The translations under genes were made by a program, and so were the position numbers. From Sphingopyxis sp. LK2115 (GTDB taxonomy: Bacteria > Pseudomonadota > Alphaproteobacteria > Sphingomonadales > Sphingomonadaceae), in NCBI RefSeq assembly GCF_014595975.1, contig NZ_JABWGQ010000008.1, positions 1 through 41,993 of the forward strand: a DNA stretch of 41,993 nt. The letters run 5' to 3'. The notes under the pieces were generated by a model. The model had not been told where the DNA came from. It searched no databases and saw nothing but the letters and a program-made list of their open reading frames with translations. Each line of letters begins with the position of its first letter. Position 1 is the stretch's first letter. Below, one piece after another: positions 25,986 through 33,165 of the stretch.

Positions 25986-27233
25986 TCAGACCCGCTCGAT
26001 GATGATCGCGGGCGCCATGCCGCCCGCGGCGCACATGGTAACGAGGCCATAGCGGCCGCCCGATCGTTCGAGTTCGTCGAGCGCGGTGCCGATCAGGATC
26101 GATCCCGTCGCGCCGATCGGGTGGCCAAGCGCCATGGCGCCGCCGTTGATGTTCACCTTGTCGCGGTCAAGGTCGAGGTCGCGGATGAACTTTTCGGCAA
26201 CGACCGCGAAGGCCTCGTTGATTTCCCAGACGTCGATATCGTCCTTGGTCAGCCCCGCCTTTTCGAGCACCTTCCTTGCCGCGGGGACCGGCGCATTGAG
26301 CATCAGGGTCGGATCGTCGCCGATGTTGGCATAGGCGACGACGCGGGCGCGCGGCTTCAGGCCGTGCTTGTCGGCATAGTCCTTCGAGGTGATGAGCAGC
26401 GCCGCAGCGCCGTCGACCACGCCCGACGAGTTGCCGGCATGGTGAAAATGCTGGATTTCAAGGTCGGGATAGCGGCGGTTGATCTGCTGCCGGAAGGTGA
26501 AGCCGCCCATGTCGAAATCGGCAAGCGCGGCAAAGCTGGGTTTCAGCGCCGCCAGGCCCTCGGCGGTGGTTTCGGGACGCGGAAACTCCTCATGGTCGAG
26601 CGCGACGCTGCCGTCGGGGTTGAGCACCGCGACGAGCGATCTGGCAAAGCGGCCTTCCTTGATCGCGCGGTCGGCGCGCTGCTGGCTGACGAGCGCAAGC
26701 GCGTCGAGATCCTCGCGGCTGATCCCCTCGATCGTCGCGATTGCGTCGCCGCAGACGCCCTGATGCGATTGCGGATGCAGTTCATCAAGTGCCTGGTGGC
26801 CCGATCCCATCAGGCGGGGTGGCAGGCCCGCGTTCGCCTGTTCGGCGGCGAAGGCGCTGGTATAGCTCATCATCTCGGTGCCGCCCGCGATGACGCAATC
26901 TTCCATGCCCGACATGACCGTTGCGGCCGCAAAGTTCACCGAACTGATGCCGCCGCCGCAAAAACGGTCGAGCGTCGTGCCGCTGGCCTTGACGTCATAG
27001 CCCGCCGACAGCGCCGCCATGCGGCCGAGATCGCCGCCCTGCTTGCCATTCTGCGACGAAGTGGACCAGACGATGTCGTCGACCGTCGCGGTGTCGAGAT
27101 GGTTGCGGTCGCGGATGGCGGCAAGCACCGTCGCGGCAAGATGTTGCGGGTGCAGGTGCGACAGCGCGCCCTTGCCGGGCTTGCCGATCCCGCGCGGGGT
27201 GCGGACGGCGTCGATGATATAGGCTTCGGGCAT
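25986..27233 (-). CDS. Thiolase family acetyl-CoA acyltransferase
   Basis: 415-aa thiolase that cleaves 3-oxoacyl-CoA or condenses two acyl-CoAs. N-terminus AYIIDAVRTPRG; nucleophilic Cys in DRFCGGGISSVNFAAA; NINEAF-type WEINEAFAVV; catalytic His in GGAMALGHPIGATGS; second catalytic Cys in TMCAAGGMAPA. The full catalytic set is intact. The start ATG has AAGGA nearby. It is downstream of the SDR and dehydrogenase genes on the same strand, with a gap of about 150 bp, so it is either the last gene of that operon or has its own promoter. Suited to the final beta-oxidation step. Confidence 0.93.
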   Translation of the reverse strand: MPEAYIIDAVRTPRGIGKPGKGALSHLHPQHLAATVLAAIRDRNHLDTATVDDIVWSTSSQNGKQGGDLGRMAALSAGYDVKASGTTLDRFCGGGISSVNFAAATVMSGMEDCVIAGGTEMMSYTSAFAAEQANAGLPPRLMGSGHQALDELHPQSHQGVCGDAIATIEGISREDLDALALVSQQRADRAIKEGRFARSLVAVLNPDGSVALDHEEFPRPETTAEGLAALKPSFAALADFDMGGFTFRQQINRRYPDLEIQHFHHAGNSSGVVDGAAALLITSKDYADKHGLKPRARVVAYANIGDDPTLMLNAPVPAARKVLEKAGLTKDDIDVWEINEAFAVVAEKFIRDLDLDRDKVNINGGAMALGHPIGATGSILIGTALDELERSGGRYGLVTMCAAGGMAPAIIIERV

Positions 27234-27334
27234 AAAGAGTCCTTTCAGCGGGAAATAATGGTTTGATAGGCAAGCTCGCTGCTGCCCCCTTCATGTCGGG
27301 CGAATCGGGACAGCACGACGGCGGGCAGGGCCGA

Positions 27335-27361
27335 TGGGCGTCTCGACTTCGCTCGACACGA
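27335..27361. repeat. Short repeat GTCTCGACTTCGCTCGACAC in the thiolase-SDR gap
   Basis: GCGTCTCGACTTCGCTCGAC lies in the 150-bp gap between the thiolase and SDR genes. It is imperfectly self-complementary around TTCG. The sequence type GTGTCGAGCGAAGTCGAGAC is a frequent dispersed element in many Proteobacteria (from memory). No other gap feature is seen. Confidence 0.45.
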
Positions 27362-27384
27362 CGGGGGAAGGGATTCGCCATGGT

Positions 27385-28167
27385 TCAACGCGGGGCCATG
27401 CGGATCGCGCCGTCGAGGCGGACGGCCTGGCCGTTGAAATAGGTGTTGCGGACCATTTCCATCGCCAGGCTGGCATATTCTTCGGCCTTGCCGAGCCGCT
27501 TGGGGAAGGGGACCGAGGCTTCGAGGCTTTCCTTCACCTTCGGGTTCATGTTGTTGAGAAGGGGCGTCGCGAATACGCCCGGCATGATCGCATTGACACG
27601 AATGCCAAGGTCCATGAGGTCGCGCGCCATCGGCAGGACGAGGCCGTTGACCCCCGCCTTTGCCGAACCATAGATGACCTGGCCGATCTGACCGTCCTGC
27701 GCCGCAACCGAAGCGGTGAGGATGATTGCGCCACGCTCGCCGTCCTCCATTTCGGGCAAGCTGGCCATGCCTTCGGCGGCGATCGACGCGACCCGATAGC
27801 TCGCGGTCAATATCCCCTCGACGCCGAAGGCGTAATCTTCGGTTGGCGTCCTGCGATAACCTCCCGTTTCCTTGTCATAGGCGAGCGTCTTGCCGCGGCG
27901 CGACGTCATTGCGCAGTGGACGCAGATGCGCTCCTGCCCATGCGCGGCGCGCGCGCTGGCATAGCCATCGAGCACCGATTGTTCGTCGGTGATGTCGACA
28001 TGCACGAACAGCCCGCCGATCGACGCCGCGACTTCCTCGCCGAGCGCATCGTTGATGTCGAAGATGGCGACCTTGACGCCCGATGCGGCGAGCGCCTCGG
28101 CGGTCGCGCGGCCGAGGCCCGAAGCGCCGCCGGTGACAACGGCAGCCAGGGTGGAGTCGATTTTCAT
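27385..28167 (-). CDS. Short-chain dehydrogenase/reductase (3-hydroxyacyl-CoA dehydrogenase-like)
   Basis: 260-aa NAD(P)-dependent oxidoreductase. Cofactor motif TGGASGLG near residue 13, an acidic residue at the end of beta-2 (IFDIND) favouring NAD, the active-site Ser in ILTASVAAQDG, and YGSAK for the Tyr/Lys pair. The sequence resembles type II 3-hydroxyacyl-CoA dehydrogenases (HSD17B10-like), consistent with the third step of beta-oxidation. It begins 11 bp after the upstream acyl-CoA dehydrogenase stop, so it is in the same operon. Confidence 0.9.
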   Translation of the reverse strand: MKIDSTLAAVVTGGASGLGRATAEALAASGVKVAIFDINDALGEEVAASIGGLFVHVDITDEQSVLDGYASARAAHGQERICVHCAMTSRRGKTLAYDKETGGYRRTPTEDYAFGVEGILTASYRVASIAAEGMASLPEMEDGERGAIILTASVAAQDGQIGQVIYGSAKAGVNGLVLPMARDLMDLGIRVNAIMPGVFATPLLNNMNPKVKESLEASVPFPKRLGKAEEYASLAMEMVRNTYFNGQAVRLDGAIRMAPR

Positions 28168-28178
28168 GGAAAGCCTCC

Positions 28179-29384
28179 TCAGGCGGGGATCTGGTTGAAG
28201 GGAATGCCCTTGTCGGGGCGGTGATCCTGCGGCAGGCCGAGGATGCGTTCGGCAATGGTGTTGAGCAACGTTTCGTCCGACCCGCCCGCGATGCGGCCCG
28301 TTGGCGCGTTGATCCAGCTCGACGCCCAGTCATCCTTGGGCGAGGCATGTTCGTCGAACGCGAAGGCGCCCGTGCCTTTGAGGTCAAGCGCAAGTTCCGA
28401 AAGTTTCTGGCGTGAGCGCACCGCGATGAGCTTGTTCAGCGAGCCTTCGGGGCCGGGAGTCATCCCTGCCTGCATCATCAGCCGTGCACGCATGTTGATG
28501 GAATCGAGCCCCGCGCGCATCGCATGGTTGCGCGCGATCTGCTGACGGATACGGCCATCCTCGATCGCGGGACGGCCGTTGAGTTTCACCTCTTTCGCCA
28601 GTTCGACGAACAGGTCGAGGTGCGGGCCGAAACCGGCGCTGTCGGTCGCGACATAGCGCTCGATCATCAGCGTCGTCATGGCGACGGCAAAGCCGCCGCC
28701 GACCGGCGACATGCGGTGATCGTCGCCGATCTTCACATCGTCGAAGAAAACTTCGTTGACGTGGCTGTCGCCGCCCGCAAGCCTGATCGGGCGCACGGTG
28801 ACGCCCGGCGCCTTCATGTCGACCCAGAAATAGGTCAGCCCCTTGTGCTTGGGGACCGTCGGGTCCGTTCGCACGACGATGACGCCATAATCGCTATATT
28901 GCGCCCAACTGGTCCAGACCTTTTGGCCGTTGATCTTCCACCCGTTGCCGTCGGGCTCGGCGCGCGTGCGCAGGCCCGCAAGGTCGGTGCCGCCCGACGG
29001 TTCGGAAAAGAGCTGGCACCAGATTTCCTCGCCCTTGAGCGCCTTGACGACGCGTTCCTTGACGAACGCGCGATCCGACCCGAACTGCATCAGCACGGGC
29101 ACCGGCATCCCCAGCGATATGCCGAAATAGACGTTGGGAAAGCCGTGCTTCATTTCCTCGGCTTCAAAGCTGATCTTCTCGATATGGCCAAGCCCCTGGC
29201 CGCCATATTCGGTTGGCCAGTTGATCCCCGCAAAGCCGGCGTCAAACTTGGCTCGCTGATAGCGGCGGCCGAGCGCGAGATCCTCCTCGACGCTCAGCCC
29301 CTTGCGGGCTGCCTTTCCGAACTCGGCCACCATCGATTCACACCAGGCCGTAGCCCTGGCGCGCCAGGCTTCCAGATCGGTCAT
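28179..29384 (-). CDS. Acyl-CoA dehydrogenase (second gene of a coupled pair)
   Basis: 401-aa acyl-CoA dehydrogenase. N-terminal FAGINWPTEYGGQGLGHIEK, beta domain CQLFSEPSGGTDLAGLRTRA, NGQKVWTSWAQYSDYGVIV and FFDDVKIGDDHRMSP, C-terminal IAGGSDETLLNTIAERILGL. The start is at the ATG ending at 29384, overlapping the preceding gene by 4 bp (ATGA); the longer upstream frame reads into that gene and is rejected. Pairs of this shape form alpha2beta2 enzymes in steroid degradation (established for mycobacterial FadE pairs); the substrate here is inferred only as a bulky or branched acyl-CoA. Confidence 0.9.
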   Translation of the reverse strand: MTDLEAWRARATAWCESMVAEFGKAARKGLSVEEDLALGRRYQRAKFDAGFAGINWPTEYGGQGLGHIEKISFEAEEMKHGFPNVYFGISLGMPVPVLMQFGSDRAFVKERVVKALKGEEIWCQLFSEPSGGTDLAGLRTRAEPDGNGWKINGQKVWTSWAQYSDYGVIVVRTDPTVPKHKGLTYFWVDMKAPGVTVRPIRLAGGDSHVNEVFFDDVKIGDDHRMSPVGGGFAVAMTTLMIERYVATDSAGFGPHLDLFVELAKEVKLNGRPAIEDGRIRQQIARNHAMRAGLDSINMRARLMMQAGMTPGPEGSLNKLIAVRSRQKLSELALDLKGTGAFAFDEHASPKDDWASSWINAPTGRIAGGSDETLLNTIAERILGLPQDHRPDKGIPFNQIPA

Positions 29385-30475
29385 GCGCTTACTCCTGCAA
29401 GGCGGTCGACCAGCACATCTTCCCAGAAGAAGCTGCTGCCTTGTTCGAGCGCGAGCGTTCGCGCGCGGCGCATGTGGAGGTGCAAGCCGATTTCCCACGT
29501 AACGCCGATGCCGCCATGGATCTGGACGCAGTCGCGCGCGGCGGTGTCATAGGCTTCCGTTGCCGAAAGGCGCGCCGCGGCGGCGGCGGTGATGAAATCA
29601 TCCTTGCCCTCGCGCGCGGCGGCGTGGATCGCATTGGCACGCGCGAGTTCGACAAGGCCGTAAAGTTCGGCAATCCGGTGCTTGATCGACTGGAATGCGC
29701 CGATCGGCTGGCCGAACGCCTTGCGCGTCACGGCATAATCGCGCGCGATTTCCATCAGGGCCTCGGCGCCGCCGGTCTGTTCGTGCGCGGTCACCACCGC
29801 CTGCAGCGCAAGGATGTGGAGCGCCGCCGCGAACGCCGCATCGGCGGTGACGAGCGCTTCCGCGGACGCGTCGGCAAACAGGAGGTCGGCGATGCAGCGG
29901 CTGTTGTCGAAGCTGTCGACGGCCCTGCGTTCCACCCCCGCAAGGTCGACGACCAGCAGCGCGGGCGTCCCCCCGTCTTGCGCGAGAATGATCGCGACGT
30001 CCGCGAACAGTCCGCCCGATACACCCGGAACCGTTCCTGTGACCTGACCGGCCCGCCATGTCACCGAAGGTTTGGCGGGCAAGGCGTCCGGCCCCGAAGC
30101 AAAGGCGATGGCGCCGATGGTCTGGCCGCTTGCAAGGCCTGGAAGCCAGCGTGCCTTCTGATCTTCGCTGCCGTAAAGTTCGATCGCCTTGGCCGCACCG
30201 AAACTCGATGTCAGAAAGGGCGCGCCGCTCAGCGTCCGCCCCGCCTGATGCGCGATCAGCCCAAGTTCGACGAGGCCAAGCGCGAGACCGCCGAAGGCTT
30301 CGGGAAGCGCAAGCGCAGTCCAGCCCTGTTCCTTCGCCATGGTCCAGAAACCCGCATGATATTGCCCACGAGCGTCGAGCAGCGGCAGCAGATCGTCCTT
30401 GCTTACCCTGGCTTCGAGCGCCCGCCGCGATTCGGTTGCGATCGCCTGTTGTCCTTCGTCGTACAAGATCGACAT
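29381..30475 (-). CDS. Acyl-CoA dehydrogenase (first gene of a coupled pair)
   Basis: 364-aa acyl-CoA dehydrogenase-like protein. N-terminal GWTALALPEAFGGLALGLVE; the beta domain is weak, with FASGPDALPA in place of the usual SEPxAGSD FAD-binding motif; C-terminal RKAFGQPIGAFQSIKHRIAE and VQIHGGIGVTWEIGLHLHMR are well kept. Loss of the FAD motif is what is seen in the non-flavin-binding half of heteromeric dehydrogenases. ATG at 30475 has GAGGAAA upstream; the longer frame runs through a candidate operator and is rejected. First gene of the minus-strand operon continuing into the second dehydrogenase and the SDR. Confidence 0.88.
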   Translation of the reverse strand: MSILYDEGQQAIATESRRALEARVSKDDLLPLLDARGQYHAGFWTMAKEQGWTALALPEAFGGLALGLVELGLIAHQAGRTLSGAPFLTSSFGAAKAIELYGSEDQKARWLPGLASGQTIGAIAFASGPDALPAKPSVTWRAGQVTGTVPGVSGGLFADVAIILAQDGGTPALLVVDLAGVERRAVDSFDNSRCIADLLFADASAEALVTADAAFAAALHILALQAVVTAHEQTGGAEALMEIARDYAVTRKAFGQPIGAFQSIKHRIAELYGLVELARANAIHAAAREGKDDFITAAAAARLSATEAYDTAARDCVQIHGGIGVTWEIGLHLHMRRARTLALEQGSSFFWEDVLVDRLAGVSA

Positions 30476-30517
30476 CGGCCCGTTTCCTCTACCCCAAAAT
30501 CGTTCCGCCATCATTCC

Positions 30518-30535
30518 GACGTTAACGTAAACGTC
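30518..30535. promoter_or_regulatory. Candidate operator GACGTT-N6-AACGTC (left copy)
   Basis: GACGTTAACGTAAACGTC has perfect 6-bp inverted arms and continues as AAGT. It lies 43 bp upstream of the minus-strand acyl-CoA dehydrogenase start. It agrees with the right copy at 20 of 22 positions when the AAGT is included. The form resembles the TTGACGTTTACGTAAA-like site of LiuR-type MerR regulators of branched-chain acyl-CoA genes, recalled from memory and not checked. Confidence 0.65.
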
Positions 30536-30820
30536 AAGTGCTTTGCTGCGCGCCCGGAGCAAGGGTCAACTGGCGTCCGCGTCAGGTGGCCATGGCCGTC
30601 CGCTCGACTTTGATCCTTTTGCACGGCCCCATTTGTCAATTTTGGTCGACGCGTCGCGATCGCCGCGGCGTGGCGCTCCTTATCCTTTCTCACAAGGCAT
30701 GACTGGTTCGCGGACGAGGGCTTCGACCACAGCGGCGATCGGCAGCGCATGATCCGATATGTCCCTTGCGTTCCGTCATGCCGATTCCCTTCGCTTCCTA
30801 ACCATTATGGCAGTCAACCC

Positions 30821-30838
30821 GACGTTGACGTAAGCGTC
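30821..30838. promoter_or_regulatory. Candidate operator GACGTT-N6-AGCGTC (right copy)
   Basis: GACGTTGACGTAAGCGTC, followed by AAGT, sits 60 bp upstream of the plus-strand start at 30899. It has one mismatch between arms and matches the left copy at 20 of 22 positions. Two such copies before divergent transcripts imply shared control. Confidence 0.65.
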
Positions 30839-30898
30839 AAGTTATTTCATGGGTCGCCGGGCGATGCCATGCGGGCAGGGTGAGCGAGGAGGGATATT

Positions 30899-31879
30899 AT
30901 GGCTTTCAAGACGCGCATTACCGAAATGCTGGGCATCGAACATCCGATCGTTCAGGGCGGGATGCAGAGCGTGGGCTATGCCGAACTGGCCAGCGCGGTG
31001 TCGAATGCGGGCGGCCTCGGCATATTGACCGCGCTGACGCAACCCACGCCAGAGGCTCTGCGCGCCGAGATCGAGCGCTGCCGCGCGATGACGGACAAGC
31101 CGTTTGGCGTGAACATGACCGTTTTCCCGACGATCAACGCGCCCGACTACAAGGCTTATGCTCAGGCGATTATCGACGGCGGGGTCAAGATCGTCGAAAC
31201 CGCCGGCACGCAGGCGGTGCGCGAGATCTGGGAGATGCTGAAACCGCACGGGATCACCATCCTCCACAAATGCACCGCGGTCCGCCACGCCCTGTCGGCC
31301 GAGCGCGCGGGCTGCGACATCATTTCGATCGACGGATTTGAATGTGCAGGGCATCCCGGCGAGGACGATATTCCCGGCCTGATTCTGATCCCCGCCGCCG
31401 CCGACAAGGTGAGGATTCCCTTGCTGGCGTCGGGCGGTTTCGGCGACGGTCGCGGGCTGATCGCGGCGCTGTCGCTGGGGGCCGAGGGGATCAACATGGG
31501 GACGCGCTTCTGCGCGACGAAGGAAGCGCCGATCCACGACAATGTGAAGCAGGCCTATATCGACAATGACGAGCGCGGAAGTTTTCTGATCTTTCGCAGC
31601 CTCAAAAACACCGCGCGCGTTGGCAAGAGCGCGGTGAGCGAAGAAGTGGTGCGCCGCCTTGCGGTTCCCGGCGCCACCTTCGCCGACGTTGCCGAGTTGG
31701 TGAACGGCAAGGCAGGCCGCGAACTGCTCGAAACGGGCGACCTCAGCAAGGGTGTCTTTTGGGCCGGCATGGTCCAGGGGCTGATCCACGACATCCCGAC
31801 CTGCAAAGAGCTGATCGATCGGATCATCGCCGAAGCCGACGCGATCGTCGACAAGCGCCTGGCGGCGATGCGCGCGTGA
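30899..31879 (+). CDS. Nitronate monooxygenase-like FMN TIM-barrel protein
   Basis: 326-aa protein of the 2-nitropropane dioxygenase/NMO family. N-terminus ITEMLGIEHPIVQGGMQSVG, GGLGILTAL, KPFGVNMTVFP, FMN-phosphate-binding LLASGGFGDGRGLIAALSLG, and GINMGTRFCATKEAP. The active-site His of class I nitronate monooxygenase would fall in the FECAGHPGEDD segment. Members of this family near CoA-ester genes often do not act on nitronates; for instance IpdC of steroid ring degradation is a relative used as a dehydrogenase. Whether this protein does something similar is inference. First gene after the right operator. Confidence 0.87.
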   Translation: MAFKTRITEMLGIEHPIVQGGMQSVGYAELASAVSNAGGLGILTALTQPTPEALRAEIERCRAMTDKPFGVNMTVFPTINAPDYKAYAQAIIDGGVKIVETAGTQAVREIWEMLKPHGITILHKCTAVRHALSAERAGCDIISIDGFECAGHPGEDDIPGLILIPAAADKVRIPLLASGGFGDGRGLIAALSLGAEGINMGTRFCATKEAPIHDNVKQAYIDNDERGSFLIFRSLKNTARVGKSAVSEEVVRRLAVPGATFADVAELVNGKAGRELLETGDLSKGVFWAGMVQGLIHDIPTCKELIDRIIAEADAIVDKRLAAMRA

Positions 31880-31992
31880 TGCGCCTGCGCGCTGGCGCAC
31901 TCCGTTGGCTTTCGATATGATCCGATTCCTGACAGTCTGATTGCATCGAAGCCTGCCGACATCACGGTCCGTCGGCGCCGCAAGGGGGATAT

Positions 31993-33093
31993 TTGAGCCT
32001 TATTCAGTATAAGGGTTTCGGGGGTGTCAGCCTGTCCGCCGACATGCTGGGCGACGAAAATGATCCCGCGGTGCTGCTGGTGCCCGACATTGGCCAGCGC
32101 CGCGCGATGTGGCGCGATGTCGGCGACGCGCTGGTGCTGTCGGGCCGCCGTGTCGTCAATCTCGACCTGCGCGAGGATGCCGGACCGGAAGAGAGTCGGT
32201 CGCTTGCGCCGCATGTCGAGGATCTGCGCGCCGTGCTGGCGCAAATGGGGTCGCGCCCCGTCGTCGTCGCGGGCGGGCGCGGCGGGTGGATCGCGGCGCG
32301 CGCGCTGGGGCTTGACGGTGCGCATCTGGCGGCGGGCCTCGTCCTCGTCGACGTGCCGGTGGATCAGCAGGGACCGATGGACGACGTCGCGGCACGGCTT
32401 GCGCTGCCGACGCTGGTGGTGCGCGGCGGGCTTGCGCCCGTCAATGATGATATCATTCCCAATGCCTTCGATGCCGCGCTGCCGCTCGGCGAGACGGCGC
32501 ATATCGACGATTGCGACCTCGCGCTTGCCTCTGATCGCAAGGAGGCATTGCTCGGCCAGCTTCTCGAGTTTCTGGAACGCCGCCAGCCCCGCGAGGCCAT
32601 GGAGTTCAAGGCCGGGTCGGACCCGCGTACATTGCGCGATGCGATGGGCTGTTTCGCGACGGGCATCACCATCGTCACCGCGCTGGGTGCCGACGGTGCG
32701 CCGGTCGGATTGACGGCGAACAGCTTTACTTCGGTCTCGCTCGACCCGCCGCTTCTGTTGGTCTGTATCGCCAATTCGGCTGGAACCGCACCGACGCTTC
32801 GGGCCGCCAGGCATTTCGGAGTCAATGTCCTCCAGATCGGTCAGCAGCCGACGTCGAACCGCTTTGCGACGAAGGGCGAGGATCGTTTTGCGAACCAGCC
32901 CTGGGCGCCGGGGCAGACAGGCGTGCCGCTGCTCGATGGCTCGCTCGTGTCCTTCGAATGCCAGCACGAATCGCTGCACGAAGCTGGCGACCATTTCATC
33001 CTGGTCGGCCGCGTCGTGCGCGCGCAGTTTGAACCGCACCGCGACCCGCTGCTCTATTTCCGCGGCAAGTACCGACGGCTGCACTTTGCGTGA
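31993..33093 (+). CDS. Fusion of an alpha/beta-hydrolase-like domain (nucleophile lost) and a flavin reductase
   Basis: 366 aa in two parts. Residues about 1-200 follow the alpha/beta-hydrolase fold (PAVLLVPDIGQRRAMW, then VVVAGGRGGWIAARALGLDG at the nucleophile elbow), but GxSxG reads GGRGG with Arg96 in place of Ser, and the C-terminal His position reads DDCD. The domain looks catalytically dead. From about 208 on is a flavin reductase domain (FMN-binding split barrel: LRDAMGCFATGITIVTAL, GLTANSFTSVSLDPPLLLVC, FGVNVL). Such reductases supply reduced flavin to monooxygenases. The start is TTG 31993 with AAGGGGG 4-5 nt upstream. No oxygenase partner is in the window. Confidence 0.85.
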   Translation: MSLIQYKGFGGVSLSADMLGDENDPAVLLVPDIGQRRAMWRDVGDALVLSGRRVVNLDLREDAGPEESRSLAPHVEDLRAVLAQMGSRPVVVAGGRGGWIAARALGLDGAHLAAGLVLVDVPVDQQGPMDDVAARLALPTLVVRGGLAPVNDDIIPNAFDAALPLGETAHIDDCDLALASDRKEALLGQLLEFLERRQPREAMEFKAGSDPRTLRDAMGCFATGITIVTALGADGAPVGLTANSFTSVSLDPPLLLVCIANSAGTAPTLRAARHFGVNVLQIGQQPTSNRFATKGEDRFANQPWAPGQTGVPLLDGSLVSFECQHESLHEAGDHFILVGRVVRAQFEPHRDPLLYFRGKYRRLHFA

Positions 33094-33165
33094 TTGGCGG
33101 TGGACAAGAGCCTGCGGACGAACTCGCTCTGAATGTCTCTGAGTCACAAGGCAAAACCCGTAAAT

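Larger units (their letters stand above)
30476..30898. other. Divergent regulatory region, non-coding
   Basis: 423 bp between the acyl-CoA dehydrogenase operon and the nitronate-monooxygenase-like gene. Short frames on both strands here have no recognisable protein. What is seen are two near-identical 18-bp dyads, one 43 bp from the left start and one 61 bp from the right start, listed separately. The centre holds no other clear structure. Confidence 0.6.

Noticed and set aside
30543..30752. Short frames on both strands in the 30.5-30.9 kb divergent gap
   Set aside because: Overlap each other, lack ribosome-binding sites and family similarity; the region is better explained as regulatory.
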